This document shows, piece after piece, positions 35,111 through 46,727 of a DNA stretch of 64,000 nt. The stretch covers positions 1-64,000 of the forward strand of contig VWPU01017409.1 in assembly GCA_013398955.1 (NCBI GenBank), written 5' to 3'. The notes under the pieces were generated by a model. The model was not told where the DNA came from and searched no databases. It saw nothing but the letters and a program-made list of their open reading frames with translations. This stretch comes from Callaeas wilsoni. Lineage: Eukaryota; Chordata; Aves; Passeriformes; Callaeidae. A program made the position numbers and the translations under genes. The first letter of the stretch is position 1. Every line of letters starts with the position of its first letter.

Positions 35111-38100
35111 AAAAGTAGTGATTTATACACCTGAACACGTTACTCTGATCTCTGAGTTCAAAAAATCTAAAACAACTTCTGAAGAAAATAAACCATTAAA
35201 TATATGAGGTTAAATGGAAAATGAAATAAAATGACATGACTAGAAAACAATCCTGCTAGAAGGACTGGATATCTTTAATGAAAGAGAAAATTTTATGGAC
35301 AAATAAAAAGCAGAAATAGTATTTATCTAGATCTCTGTAATACTCAACATAAAAAGTTTTGCACAAAATTTGGGTTATTGCTGCAATTGTAAGAAGTAAG
35401 GAACTGACTGGAGGAGATGTCAACCCCTATGCGCTAGACCTCTGCCCTAGAGTGAAGTCAGTAGGGGAGTTCGTCAAAGATCATCTTTGAGAACAATCTT
35501 ATTAAATATTTTTAAAACTGCCTGGCATAAAAAGTAGGAGTGATATCAATGCCTTCTAACCATGTGTCAATATGGAGAACTGAACTAAGATAAAGGAAAA
35601 ACAGGGTGACTCGGGGACTGGAGTAATAGAAGTGTCATGACATTTAATAATACGAAGTATGAGGTTGGGGCACAGGCTCAGTGCTCAAGGCTTCTTAGCA
35701 GTGTATACCAAATTGGATTTTGATGCCCTCAAGGAGAGGATAAAATTACTTATTTTCTCAACATGAACAGGCTTCAAAACTATATTTTGTGGTGATGACA
35801 GAGGAACCAGGACAGAAACATCTTCCCTGAGAAGTTTGTGTTGCTAAGCTAAGTAACATCCCCACCACCAATAACAAACAACCATGGTCCCGCTGCCTTC
35901 TGCACAACCCTGTCTCTGTCTTGGGGCTGGGGCCATGCACCCTGTCTGAGGAGAACAACCCAAAGCTACCGGCAGAGGCAGAGAAGTGCAGTGTAAGTCT
36001 CCCAGGTGGAAAGAACTTCCAGTTCCAGCATCAGACAGCAAAGATTTTGCTATGTGCTCACTCTGTCCGTTGCCAAATCCTCCTAGAACACTATGTTGTC
36101 TCCAGTCTGGAGAAATTAAGAGGAGATGACAAAGGTCACAACTGAGTAAAGCTTCCCAGTCGCATTATTATGTGGCTATGAGACCTAAACCACCCAGCCC
36201 TGTTAGAAGCAGGGACTAGCTTTAAGCTCTTAAATCCATCTTCCACTCCCCCATATCGAAATGAACACCTTTCTCTTTTGTTATCCCCTCTAGCAGCCAA
36301 GTTGACAGTGTTGGGGAAGAGGTGTGAGCAGGAGGGGATGAGTACACAGCCAGCACAGCAGCAGTCACATGAAATTAATGCTCGTGTGGTCTTGGCACCC
36401 TGAGCTGCTAAGAGAGGATGAAATATGGGAGCAATTCTGTACCATGATGATTCTGCAGACACATCAGTCTGTCATCATACACAACTATTTATGCCTAAAT
36501 CTAGTTCTGTGACAGTTCCTCAGAAACTAATACACTGAAAACCTATTAGGGAAATGAAGATCATAACATATTAGTCAGTCTCAGGACAACTGAGCCACCA
36601 ATGTGATGCAACCCTACAAGGCAAACATGACCTTAAATCAGAAATGATCATTTCAGTAGAGTAAGTGAAGCCTTTATGCTATGTTACATTGCACTAATGA
36701 GCCCCTGTGTATACAGATACGTGGAATTCTGGCAACTTATATTAAAGAAAAATGAATTCAAACTGAGACGTGTGGAGAACTGTTGCTAGGATGATCAGAG
36801 AACAGAAATTTCCATGTTTTGTAACAACAAAGTTAAAGAAAGTGATAGCACACTATCTTTTTTCCTTCCCTCCAATTCCACCGCAATATGTTTTCGCTTC
36901 TGCCCCACCTGCACCATTCAACCAGCCCAAATGCTCCGGTAGCTATTCAGTGAACTGTGTCAAGGAACTCATAACCAATAAAAAACTTTCAATCATCAGC
37001 TTCCTGATGAGATTTCTTTTCTGAGTATGTAAGTCTATGCCGGCACAGAGAAAATAAGTCCTGAAGCTGAGCTAAGGGTAATATTGCCAACTTACTGTGC
37101 AAGTGCAGATAATTGTTTGCCAATAAACACAAGTTGAAAGGAAACACCAAGAAGGAACATAGGTGTTTAAACATAAGGACAACACAAGCTTGGAGAAAAT
37201 GGTTATAAATCTGTTAGAAACCACATTTCAGACTGGAAATCAGAAATTTTGCTGTCACAAAAGTACGGTTGTAGTTCCAGTTAGAAGGACAAAGGCATAA
37301 CCAGTCCTTACAGTACAGCTACTATCCACTAGCACTTTAGAAGTTTTTTTCAATCTCATATTTAACAACTGTTCCATATTTTTGATGATAAGTATGCATT
37401 TTATTGTGTTGAAGTGTAGTATTTTTTTAAAATTAATTTCCAGGAAGTCAGAGATTAGTAAATTAATAAATTTAAAAATAGTGTCACTTGTACATTTCGA
37501 CAAACTGTGACATCTGGAAATTCTACTAATAGTAGTATTTATTATTAAAGGTAAAAGAAATTTCAGATAGGGCGTAATTTCTCTAAAGTTCAAAAATTAG
37601 TCCAACAGCTTTTTTCAAAGGATTGCCTCCTACATGTGGGGTGAGACTTTCAGATGGGCCTTGTACACACTGAGAACCATTACAATATTGTGACCTGATT
37701 TTTAACAGAGTTTGGTACTCAGTATTTTGGGTTTTTGAAACTTGTCCACCTGTTTATGTGTCTAAAGTCATTATTTGGCTGCAAAAAGCCAAAGTATGCA
37801 AAAAAAAAAAATGTAGTTACAGTTTGTTTTTTTTTTCAAATCAACAAAAAAGCTCTAAAATGTAGGTAATCTGTTTTCATGGATGTTAAGTGGGAGTTTA
37901 ATCTTAGAGGGGGAAAAAAAGGAGGCACCTTCCAAAATCTTTGGTGCCAGTTTTGAACATGTTTAGAGCTCATGATTTTGCATGAGAAACGTGACAAATT
38001 ATAGAGTCTTGAAACATATCAACCTGCAGCAATTGGATTATATCTAAACATATATGGTAATTCTTACTTTTCATACCAATGGATTGTACTGTGGCAGCTC

Positions 38101-39178
38101 CTTTGGGAGTCTGTGCTGGGAACAATGAATGTGCTCTTCTTTGCTTGTTTGTTTTCACATTCCTTGAGTGGAAAGAGTGACTTTGGAAATTAGTTTTCCA
38201 ACAAATTGATAGAGACTGACTATTAGATACTAGAAACATGCCTTGATACCATTTTAAAGAAATTCTAACACATTTAACTAAACTGAGACATATTTCAAGG
38301 GTTAGCTGAATTACACTGTTCAACATAATCACACAAACAATTTTACATGACGCTTGTTAAATAACATTCATATGTGGCCACACAAGTCTGAACTATGTCT
38401 AAACACATCAGAAACCCCTAACAAGTTTTCAGATTTTACACCTGATCCTGCTTTCCTCCCCCTCCAAACATGCCTCCTTTGTGCCTCACAGTTCTACACT
38501 GGTACACTTGAAATATCTACTTTTAAAATACAGAATAATACACACAAAAGAGCACGTGAAAATATTGAAAAAAAATTCAAAAAAGCAGTAATATGAAGGA
38601 AATTCAAAACTCAAATAGTATTTACAAATACTATTGCTTTTACGATACCTTAAAACACGTTATTACAATCTTCTAGGTATGCTTCAAAAAAAAATTCATT
38701 TTTATTCTGTCCTAAAGAACATCAGAATTGTCGTGATGGAGGGATTCCAGTTGGTTTTGCAAAGTACTTTTAAGAGCTCAAAGTCTGAAATTGGTTGACA
38801 GCAAAAAGCACAGGTAAGAGATGCAAAAACTATAAACCTAATACCTTGCTTATCATTGTTTTCAATCAGAACATTAGAAAATTATATTTAACAACAAATT
38901 TTATAAGAGATCTCGCTTTTCACTTGTGCGTCATTACCACCTGTTTGATCCTCTAGTACTGCCAAAAAAACATTTCAAAACCAATACAGGCAGAAGTCAA
39001 ATACAACTGACAAACAAAATAAATTATATTATACTGGCCATTCATAAGATATACGTACTCCTTGCCTTTGAAATATTAATATGGCTGTTGTAATTGATTT
39101 ATTATGTCACACTAAAAACCAGTATAATAACATTTCAGCATACTTTTAAAATTACTTCCATTTTAGATGTGTAGATCT
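35111..39178. other. Mostly unique sequence, no gene seen
   Basis: No supported exon. A possible CR1 fragment near 35.6 kb is listed separately. The block from about 35.8 to 36.5 kb is slightly GC-richer but has only short overlapping open frames. A-tracts and T-tracts lie at 37.80 and 37.83 kb. Confidence 0.45.
35600..35690 (+). mobile_element. Possible CR1 internal fragment
   Basis: AGAAGTGTCATGACATTTAA followed by TAATACGAAGTATGAGGTTGGGGCAC resembles the CR1 segment reading ...CTCATGAGGTTCAACAAAGCCAAGTGCAAGGTCCTGCACC. Diverged and short. Confidence 0.35.
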
Positions 39179-39179
39179 A

Positions 39180-39237
39180 TGGTCTCTGTTATTATTATTA
39201 TTTTAATGTGGTCTCTGTTATTATTATTATTTTAATG
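39180..39237. repeat. Perfect 29-bp tandem duplication
   Basis: Two identical 29-base units (39180-39208 and 39209-39237), each TGGTCTCTG followed by (TTA)n and TTTTAATG. Exact identity implies a recent duplication or concerted slippage. Confidence 0.95.
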
Positions 39238-40284
39238 AATAGCAAACATAATACCATTCATAAATAACATATAACAAAAATATTTTTGTATGTGTCATTC
39301 ATTGTTAAAACATCACCTTCCCCTCAAAGGGACACATTAAGTTGGTTTATTTTTTGGACATTCCTGCTACACGGCAAACTACTCATAGCCACTTGTCATC
39401 ACCAAAAAGGTCAGCGGATTTGGAGCACTTGTCTTTTCTGTAAAAGAAAAATGTATCAGGTTTGACAATGCTTTTAAGAACTTTCCCACAAGTTATCCAG
39501 AGAACGAACCTCTGTGTGGTGTCAGGGATTTTCATGGCCCCTCCCCACCTCATTACAAAGTCTGGTAAAGATGTCACTGTTTCCAGGGCTTGTTTTTGTC
39601 AAGTTATAACATCGATGTCACCCTGTAGCACTTTGTGCACTCCTGACTCCAACTACCTCGCTGCAATAGCTCACCCCTGTGTGATGCAGTGAGGGAGTTT
39701 CATGTGCAGTGCTCTCTCTGTAGCCTTAGTCTGGAATCCCTTTTTAATTCCAGTCAAAGCAGCCACTCCATCACTGGCTACACTTGCACAATTTTTCCAT
39801 TAAACATGGGTTTCACTAAAGAAACCATTTCCTGTTGAGAATAGATCTTCTCCAGTACATTTAGAGCAGTAATTGTCCTAATACTTGTTTCTTCAAATCT
39901 CCAGCAGGGTCTTCTATGCATCTTTCAACAGTTTTTACTGACAAAAGAGTGCATTTTAGATTGCTGCTATACTCTTTTACCTGTGTTATTTCAGTGATTT
40001 TCATCGTCGTGGGAATAACAATTGTTTCCTCAATGGCATGTGGTCTTTTGCTATTATCTATGAAAATTCTAGATTTTTATCACTAAGTTTTGAAAAGTAC
40101 TGGATTGAGCAGCATGACTCAAAACATAACTGAAAAAAAATTTGTGAAAGTCTGTCTTCATGTTCTGAATGCGTAGTTTTCTAAACATCTTGCTAACCAC
40201 AGTGGCTTCATACCACCTTTAACTGATATCTCAAGACGCAAAACATATTTTTGGTGAACTTCATTAACAACAGTGGATGTCAAT

Positions 40285-40730
40285 TCATAGAATCATAGAG
40301 TCATAGAATCATAGAATGATAGTTCCAACTCCCCTGCCATAAGCAAGGATGACTTTACTAGATCAGGTTCCTCAGAACTCCATCCAGCCTGGCCTTAAAC
40401 ACTTCCCAGGGATGAGGTATCTACAACTTCTCTGGGAAACCTCTTCCAGTGCCTTGCCATCCTCACACTGAAAAAATTCTTCCTAATGTCTAATCTAAAC
40501 TTACCCTCTTTCAGTTTTAAGCCATTCCCCTTTGTCCCTTTTCTCCCCTTTGTCTCTTTTCTCCCCTTTGTATCCTTCCTCCCCTTTGTCCCCTTGGTAA
40601 AAAGTCCCTCTCCATTTTTCTTGTAGGTTCCCTTCAGGTACTGAAAGGCCACAATTGGTCATCCCGAAATATTCTCTTTTCCAGGCTGAATGAACCAAAT
40701 TCTCTCAGCCTTTCCTCACAGGATATTTCA
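40285..40730 (-). mobile_element. CR1 LINE 3' end (minus strand)
   Basis: It begins with the reverse complement of the CR1 terminal repeat (CATAGAATCATAGAGTCATA...), then CCATCCAGCCTGGCCTTAAA, CACTTCCAGG-like and TTCTTCCTAATGTCTAATCT. It ends near CAGGCTGAATGAACCAAATT followed by CTCTCAGCCTTTCCTCA. This is the antisense of a 5'-truncated CR1. It sits inside the BED/hAT pseudogene and must be younger than that gene's arrival. It carries an internal 18-bp expansion, listed separately. Confidence 0.93.
40527..40598 (-). repeat. 18-bp minisatellite, four units, inside the CR1
   Basis: Four adjacent 18-base units start CCCCTTTGT at 40527, 40545, 40563 and 40581, ending CCCTTTTCT or a variant. CR1 normally has one such segment, so the array is a local expansion. 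Because 18 is a multiple of three, the minus strand keeps an open frame with a Lys-Gly-Arg/Thr-Lys-Gly pattern; this is not evidence for a gene. Confidence 0.9.
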
Positions 40731-43309
40731 GTCTTGATAATTTTTAATGTGTTTGATCAACTTATTGCCAGATCCAATCAGATCACCATTGGTTTTCATG
40801 TCATGTGGCTGACAAAGAATTCACACTTGGAACAGAAGTGTCAGCTCTACCATTTTCTTTTTCCCTGCTTGTGCTCAGTATTATCTTCACTGACAGTTTC
40901 TTTATAGGAATCTTTTTAAGCTGCTTGTCCATTTTGTGGGGGTTAATGTAATCAAAACTAGGTAATACAATCTGTAAATCCAGTTAAGCAGGCATGTGAA
41001 AATGGGAATTTAGACAATACTGAAAACAAGTCAGTGCACCACTGTCAACCCCTCTGCATTGTGGAGAATGCAGTCTTCCCCCAGGATACTTTGTGTGCCA
41101 TACCTGAGGTTGACCATCTGACCAAATCAGGGCAGCAGTTTTGTTTTGGGGTTTTTCCCTTCTTTAAAGACAGACTTGTTGGAGGAGCTACCACCGAAGA
41201 AAGTATGAGCAATGCGACCAGATGGAGAACAAACAACAGCAACAAAGATATCATGTTGCTGGTGGTGCCTGTTAATCTGGATTTCTACTGAAGGGAGAGG
41301 AATTCTCCCAGTAAGACCTAATAAATATGAACAATTTGAACAGTTAAGAACTGGGTTATGTGTCCAACTGTTGGCTCCATCAAACTCTGAGAGATGCCAT
41401 CCATATGAGCTCTCAGTTATTTGTGATCAGTTGCAGCTACATTCCTGTGGCTTCCTTCTCTGACCTGCTTCATACCTGCTTCATTCTGCTTCCCAATCCC
41501 AACCAGTTTGCCTGCCTGCTTCTTGAAATAAACCCTTACCTTGCCCTTCTATTTACTTTATATTTTGATTCTGTGGCTTTTTCATTTCAATTCTGATTCC
41601 TGAGTATGCTTTTGCTTTTTTGCCTTTTTTCTACCTTTTTTTCCTTAAGATGCTCTGTGCTACTCCTAATTTCTACTTCTTTGGCTCACCTTAACTTTTT
41701 TCCTGCCTTGATTCTAGTCTAACAGCAATCACTGAGCTCAGTTGCCTATTTATAGTACCTACCTACAGATGCTTGTTGTTTGCTATTGTGTGGAAGTTGA
41801 CAGCATGAATCAGGAAACGGAACTTTCACAACTACTGAGTATGTTTAGAGCTGTTGCTTGAAAGCAGCATCAAAACAAATTGAATACTGCAGTAGTTTTC
41901 CATATATTTACTGAAACATGAAAACTCTCTGGGCATCTGTACAAAATCCAGTGTAGATCTCTCTCTTCCACTATGAATGCTGTTCAACTCTCCTAATGTA
42001 TCTTTCAGGCCTCTGACTAATGATAAAGTTTTATCAGGTAGAGTGACTTGTGTGCTGTGACATTACTTAAGCTAAAATGTGGATTATCTTCCTACAGTTT
42101 CTAAAATAATAAGATGCTACTTATGAAAACTAGTGATTCTGAATCTTAAAAGAAATAAGCATAAAAGAGAATATAATTTAAAATTAACATTTTTAGTAAC
42201 AATTTCTAAATTTAATACAAGTCCCAATACTAACATGTATTAGGACTAAAGTCTTCAGTATTAGACATTACTTTAACAATAAAATCTATACTTGTAGCTG
42301 ATATACAAAAATAAAAGACTTCTAGATTAAAAATCTACTTTTTGGCTTCTGTTCAAATCTCCTGTCCTTTCGAGATTTATGGTTTCACAGCTTTAAAGAA
42401 GCCTGTCTGAAATTCTCTGTATTGGTAAAAGAGCGCTGAACTGAAACTTGATCGAAAAATCTTCCATAAAGAATCAGATTTTTTTGGGGATCATGCTTTT
42501 CACTTTTTGACAAGAAAAGAAAGTGAATGCCTGTAAGTTTTTGGCTTCTAAACTTAAGCAAATATTCACATCTGAAAGTAGAGATAATCATCAACATATT
42601 CATAGCACTCTAGGATTTTGCCATACCCAGGTGCCAGGACTTGTATCTGAAAATCCCCCAGCACTGCTCAAATGAAGTGGAAAGACCACTACAAAAATAC
42701 AAACCCTTGCACTTTGTATTTTTTGGACTGCATTATAACTTAACGGTTCCTACTTAACATGACATTCACCTTGACTGGGATATAGTTCAGTCACACTGGA
42801 CCAGACACACAGCTGTTTGACACTAATCTAAGTTCCCTTGAAGCCTTCTGAGAGTAGCATTATCAGAATAAACTTTGATGGCTTGCTTGTTGTCTTGTTG
42901 TCCAAGATCCCCTCAAAATCCCGAACAAAATCTGTCTTCTGTTCTATACCACTCTTTAGGGTGGAGCTCCTCATGAACTGCCAGTGCATTATGAGAAATA
43001 AATCAGCACCTTAAGAGAGTTTTGAAACTTAAGAGATTCAGTCAATGGGAGAATTAAAATCTTGAGCACATGTTATTGAAGAAAATTTACCATTAAGGGT
43101 TAATTCTGTATATTCTTGTTTGTGGAATTAGCATCCTCTGATTATAAACTTCAAAATCCTCAACAAATCTCAGGGTCACTGAAACGAGCATCTGAAACTT
43201 AAATGTTTGTCTTAAATCCTATTTCCAAATATAAGTATATTGTAAACTGACATAATCAACAGGAAATTCACTTTTTTCTAGTTTAATTTCAATCTTTCTC
43301 TTATTTTAG

Positions 43310-43421
43310 GGCAAGGAGTCAAAAGGAAGGATGGGAATTCCTTCTCCAGTGGCATTGTTCTTAAAAGCATTCATAAACGATGACTTGGAAATGTCTGAGA
43401 GTAAAGTGACCACACACTCAG
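43310..43421 (+). CDS. Candidate internal exon, unidentified
   Basis: A 112-base segment is framed by a good acceptor (pyrimidine-rich AATCTTTCTCTTATTTTAG, AG at 43308-43309) and a consensus donor (TCAG|GTAAAT, GT at 43422-43423). Exactly one frame is open for its whole length, beginning GKESKGRMGIPSPVALFLKA and ending with SESKVTTHS. The other two hit stops. Thirty-seven open codons are expected fairly often by chance, and I recognise no protein. It could be a coding exon, a lncRNA exon or a coincidental decoy. Confidence 0.22.
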
Positions 43422-45654
43422 GTAAATCTCTTCGACTGTGATGTTACCTTGAGCAAAGTTAACTTTGATTCAGAAGATGTAGTGGCAGAAAATATGTGGT
43501 GATAATTCTTAGAGAACCACCACTATTAACAAGGAAGTTACATTCCTTCAGAGACCTCAGTAGATGTTACGGCAACAGTCAGAAACCCTGCACAGAACAT
43601 AAGGAGGTATACATTGTCCTCCAGTTAAACACAGGAAAATACATTAAATGAAAGACAAAGCATAATATTTAAGCAGAATTTCTGATTAAGGTGCTGGCTA
43701 CTGAAGAAGAGACATTAATTCTCTCATGGTTACTCTACATATTTTGATTTCTGCTTCTGCAATTAAGGCACTAGTATTCAGAATAATTCAAATCTAGGAC
43801 AGGAAGTTCAATCAGACTTACCAGTGAAGATGCAGTAGCTATGTATGTAGCTAATATTTGGATAACTCTCCAAGCTTTTCAGAAAAATAGGCTAGAATTA
43901 AGCTGTATGAGAGCCCAACATGTCTCCTTAAGGAAAGTCAAACTGATAATTCAATTCTGTAAGCATCCCATCCAGATAGAATAATGTCGGTAGTAATGAA
44001 TTATTTTTTTTTTAAGTTTGATATTCTTAAAACATTGGGAAAATGAAATTATACACACAGGTTGATGCTAAGTGTGCCTTCAGGATTTCAGAAGTTGAAC
44101 TATTCACCCAAAACCCAGGAAAAAAAAACTTTCAGAGCACAGAGATCAAACACGGTTCCAAAGAAAAACCAAGCCAATGAACCAACCAGACAAAAAAACA
44201 CACAGACAAGTATTGCCATTTTTCCTTCCAAAATAACTTGCACCAAAAAAAAAACTTCTTATTCCATTGCTTTTTCTGAGCACTGAAGTTGTGTAACTGG
44301 GATAGATAATGCCATGACTGAGGAAACATCCATAATGAGAGTGTAAAAGCTGTACCAGATGAGTTTTAGGATACAGTGCTGGAAAGCTGGTACTAGTATG
44401 GAGAAAATGGATCTACGCAATGCTGCTGAATCACTGCTTTGAAAAAACACTGTTCTTCAAAGATCCTTCAGATGATGGAAATACTGAATCACATCTTATC
44501 ATAGAGAATGAATACAGATGTAAAGATTATTACTTCCACTCAAACTCCCAGAAGAAGTCTGCAAGTATCTGGACAAAGAAACCAGGTTAATACAACCTTG
44601 AATTTCTGAAAGGCACTTAGTTCCTCACTACAGACTCTTAAGACAAGTAAGAATGTCATGGTATATGGATCCTCAGATGACTAAGCCAATGACAAAACAA
44701 AAGAAAAATAGGTAAAAGTGTATTTGGTCTGTTTTCTCAGTAATAGCATTTCACTAATGGAATCCAAAAATGGTCACTGCTTGGCCATTTTTTGTGCAAC
44801 ATGTGCATAAATTATCTGGAAAAGTGAGTTAAACACTGAGGGAAATCTCTAAGTATACTCCAATGTTGATACTAACTTCTTCCAGATAGAGGAAAGGCAC
44901 GGGGATAAGAAACTGAGAAAAACCACCACCAAACCAACCAAAAAATAGCAAAAAAACCTCATACAACTTTCTAGTCCTGACTGGGCAATAAAATGGCAGA
45001 TGAAATATACAGTAAATTAAAAGTCATGAATATGTAAAAAAAAAAATTATCTTTATGACAAGCTTCAAACTGAAAATGGACACTTAAACATGACCTTGAA
45101 GTTATGACAACTCTATGAAAACACTTGTTCAATGTTCAGGAGCAATCAAAAAAGGAAATCAAGTATTTGGAAGTACTAAGACAGAACAGAGGGACACATC
45201 ACCATGTCACTGCATGATTTCACAAAGCTCTCAAATCTTACAGGTTGCATGCTTTTTTGTTCCACAAGAACAAGACATAACAAGAAAGAGAGAGGTAACA
45301 AGGAATCAAGGTAGAGAATACCTTTCAAGCACTGTGACGTAAGGTAGAATTCTTTACCTTAGAAAAGGGATAGGTGACAAGGTCATAAAATTGAGATATA
45401 CTAAATCTTCACTGGCATAGAGAAAGTGAAGAGGGTTTTTATTATTTCCTATTTTGCTATGTTCTCACAAAAATACAGATTTACAACAGTAGGGGAAGCT
45501 ATTGCTTAAAGGAGAAACGCAAAACAGTAAAGCTGCGAAGGAAGTCCAAATGAACGTTTGTCACAGTATGAAGTATTTTGACTACCGAGTTAGCAAACGG
45601 AAAGCAAATGATAAAGGCAGCTGAAGACACAAATACTTGCCATTAGGAGCTAAA

Positions 45655-45860
45655 TACTTTTCCGAAGACAATATTGGGAGAGGGTGGTGTGTGATGCTCC
45701 TCGCGAACAGGGGCAGGGAAAGCAGTCGGTGGTGTGAAGCCGAGCTCCGCACCCGCAGCTGGGCTGTGACATCTCGTGGTCACACGGCCTCAGTGCAGCC
45801 CAGAACACCGCGCTGCAGAGCACCGTTCATTTTGCTTCCGATGCTAAAAGCAGAGACCCT
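45655..45860. promoter_or_regulatory. Isolated CpG-rich cluster
   Basis: About a dozen CpG dinucleotides fall in roughly 200 bases (CTCGCG, CCGAGCTCCGC, CCGCGC, CACACGG) within DNA otherwise almost free of CpG. No repeat family or clear exon is recognised. A 77-codon plus-strand open frame covers it, but its composition simply reflects GC content. It could be an orphan CpG island or enhancer/lncRNA promoter, or the relic of a young GC-rich insertion. Confidence 0.4.
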
Positions 45861-46475
45861 GAAGATGTGATCAGTGATGGGGGGCAGGCGGAAGCAATTC
45901 AGAAGTGTACACTACTCATAGGCTCTCTACACAGAAATGGGTATTTTTCTAAAATTTAAGAAGTGAGGTTATTAGAGATATATGAAACAAAAAGTTGACT
46001 CAAATGTTGTTCTACCATTAAAACAGACATGCTTTCATTAACATTGTTAAATGTGACTTCAATTATTGAGGAAAACAGATTAAATTTTAAGCCTAATATG
46101 AACCCCAAAAATCACAGACCATCCGAATAATGCTCCCTCAGCTGTGAATGGAATTGGATTTGGGTTTCATGACATGCAAACCATATGGTTCTAGCAGACA
46201 CAAGGACATGGAACCTTAAAGACTCATGCCTCAGAAACAAAATATATCTGTTTCAATATCTGAAAACCCTACTGGAATGCAACTTCCTCCTAACCCTTTT
46301 TTTGGCTCTGTGCAGCTTTTAAAAGTGATTCAGTTCGTCATGGCTAAAGCAATACTGAAATTTTATGTTGAGATCCTTACAAGAAAGAGGTATGTTGAAT
46401 TTCTCACACCTGTAGTAAAAGATTTCAAGGCTTACAGATACTTTCACTTACTTACTTTTATGTTTATGAAGAGAT

Positions 46476-46520
46476 TGAATATTTAATTTAATTAAATTAA
46501 CTGAATATTTAATTTAATTA
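46476..46520. repeat. 19-bp direct duplication, AT-rich
   Basis: TGAATATTTAATTTAATTA occurs at 46476-46494 and again at 46502-46520, separated by seven bases. It lies about 20 bases from the 3' end of the CR1 that follows. Confidence 0.9.
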
Positions 46521-46539
46521 TTTTAATAAAGCAGATCAT

Positions 46540-46727
46540 AATCACAGAATCACCGAATATGTGGAGTTGGAAGGGACCCCCAAGGATCATTGAGTACAAG
46601 TCCTGCACAGCACCATCACCAAGAGTCACACCATGTGCCTGAGAGCATTGTCCAAACACTTCTTGAACTCTGTCAGTCTGGTACTGTGACCACTTCCCTG
46701 GGGAGCCTGATCCAGTGCACAACCCTA
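46540..46727 (-). mobile_element. CR1 LINE 3' fragment (minus strand)
   Basis: Reverse complement of a CR1 end: ATCACAGAATCACCGAATAT, GGAGTTGGAAGGGACCCCCA, TTGAACTCTGTCAGTCTGGT and CTTCCCTGGGGAGCCTGATC, then CAGTGCACAACCC. Only about 190 bases remain. Confidence 0.92.

Larger units (their letters stand above)
39250..40932 (-). pseudogene. BED-finger plus hAT-transposase pseudogene (ZBED5/FAM200/SCAND3-like), interrupted by CR1
   Basis: On the minus strand the pieces of a hAT-derived protein appear in the right order. A start MDKQLKKIPIKKLS lies near 40932. A decayed BED zinc finger follows at about 40860-40735 (CSKCEF... ...KLIKHIKNYQD). After the CR1 at 40285-40730 comes a run of about 60 open codons at about 40055-39860 containing SKRPHAIEETIVIP and LKKQVLGQLLL. 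Then come SDGVAALTGIKKGF (about 39745-39790), the ADLFGDDKWL motif (39383-39412) and MSKKINQLNVSLRGEGDVLT (about 39345-39290). These follow the family layout ...AKSKKPHTIGE..., ...DGAKAMTG..., ...LADLFSDDKWL..., ...LNELNLSLQG. Stops and frame changes lie between the blocks. The segment that should hold the first catalytic Asp is missing, since too few bases separate the LLL stop from DGVAALTG. It is therefore inactive. It could be a transposon copy or a retrocopy of a domesticated gene. Confidence 0.75.
40933..46475. other. Mostly unique sequence, no firm gene
   Basis: Apart from the candidate exon at 43.31 kb and the CpG cluster at 45.7 kb there is nothing I can name. The stretch 41.0-41.6 kb has a higher GC content and an AATAAA-containing end near 41.53 kb and may be an unrecognised old LTR or retrocopy, but I could not match it. 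Confidence 0.4.
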
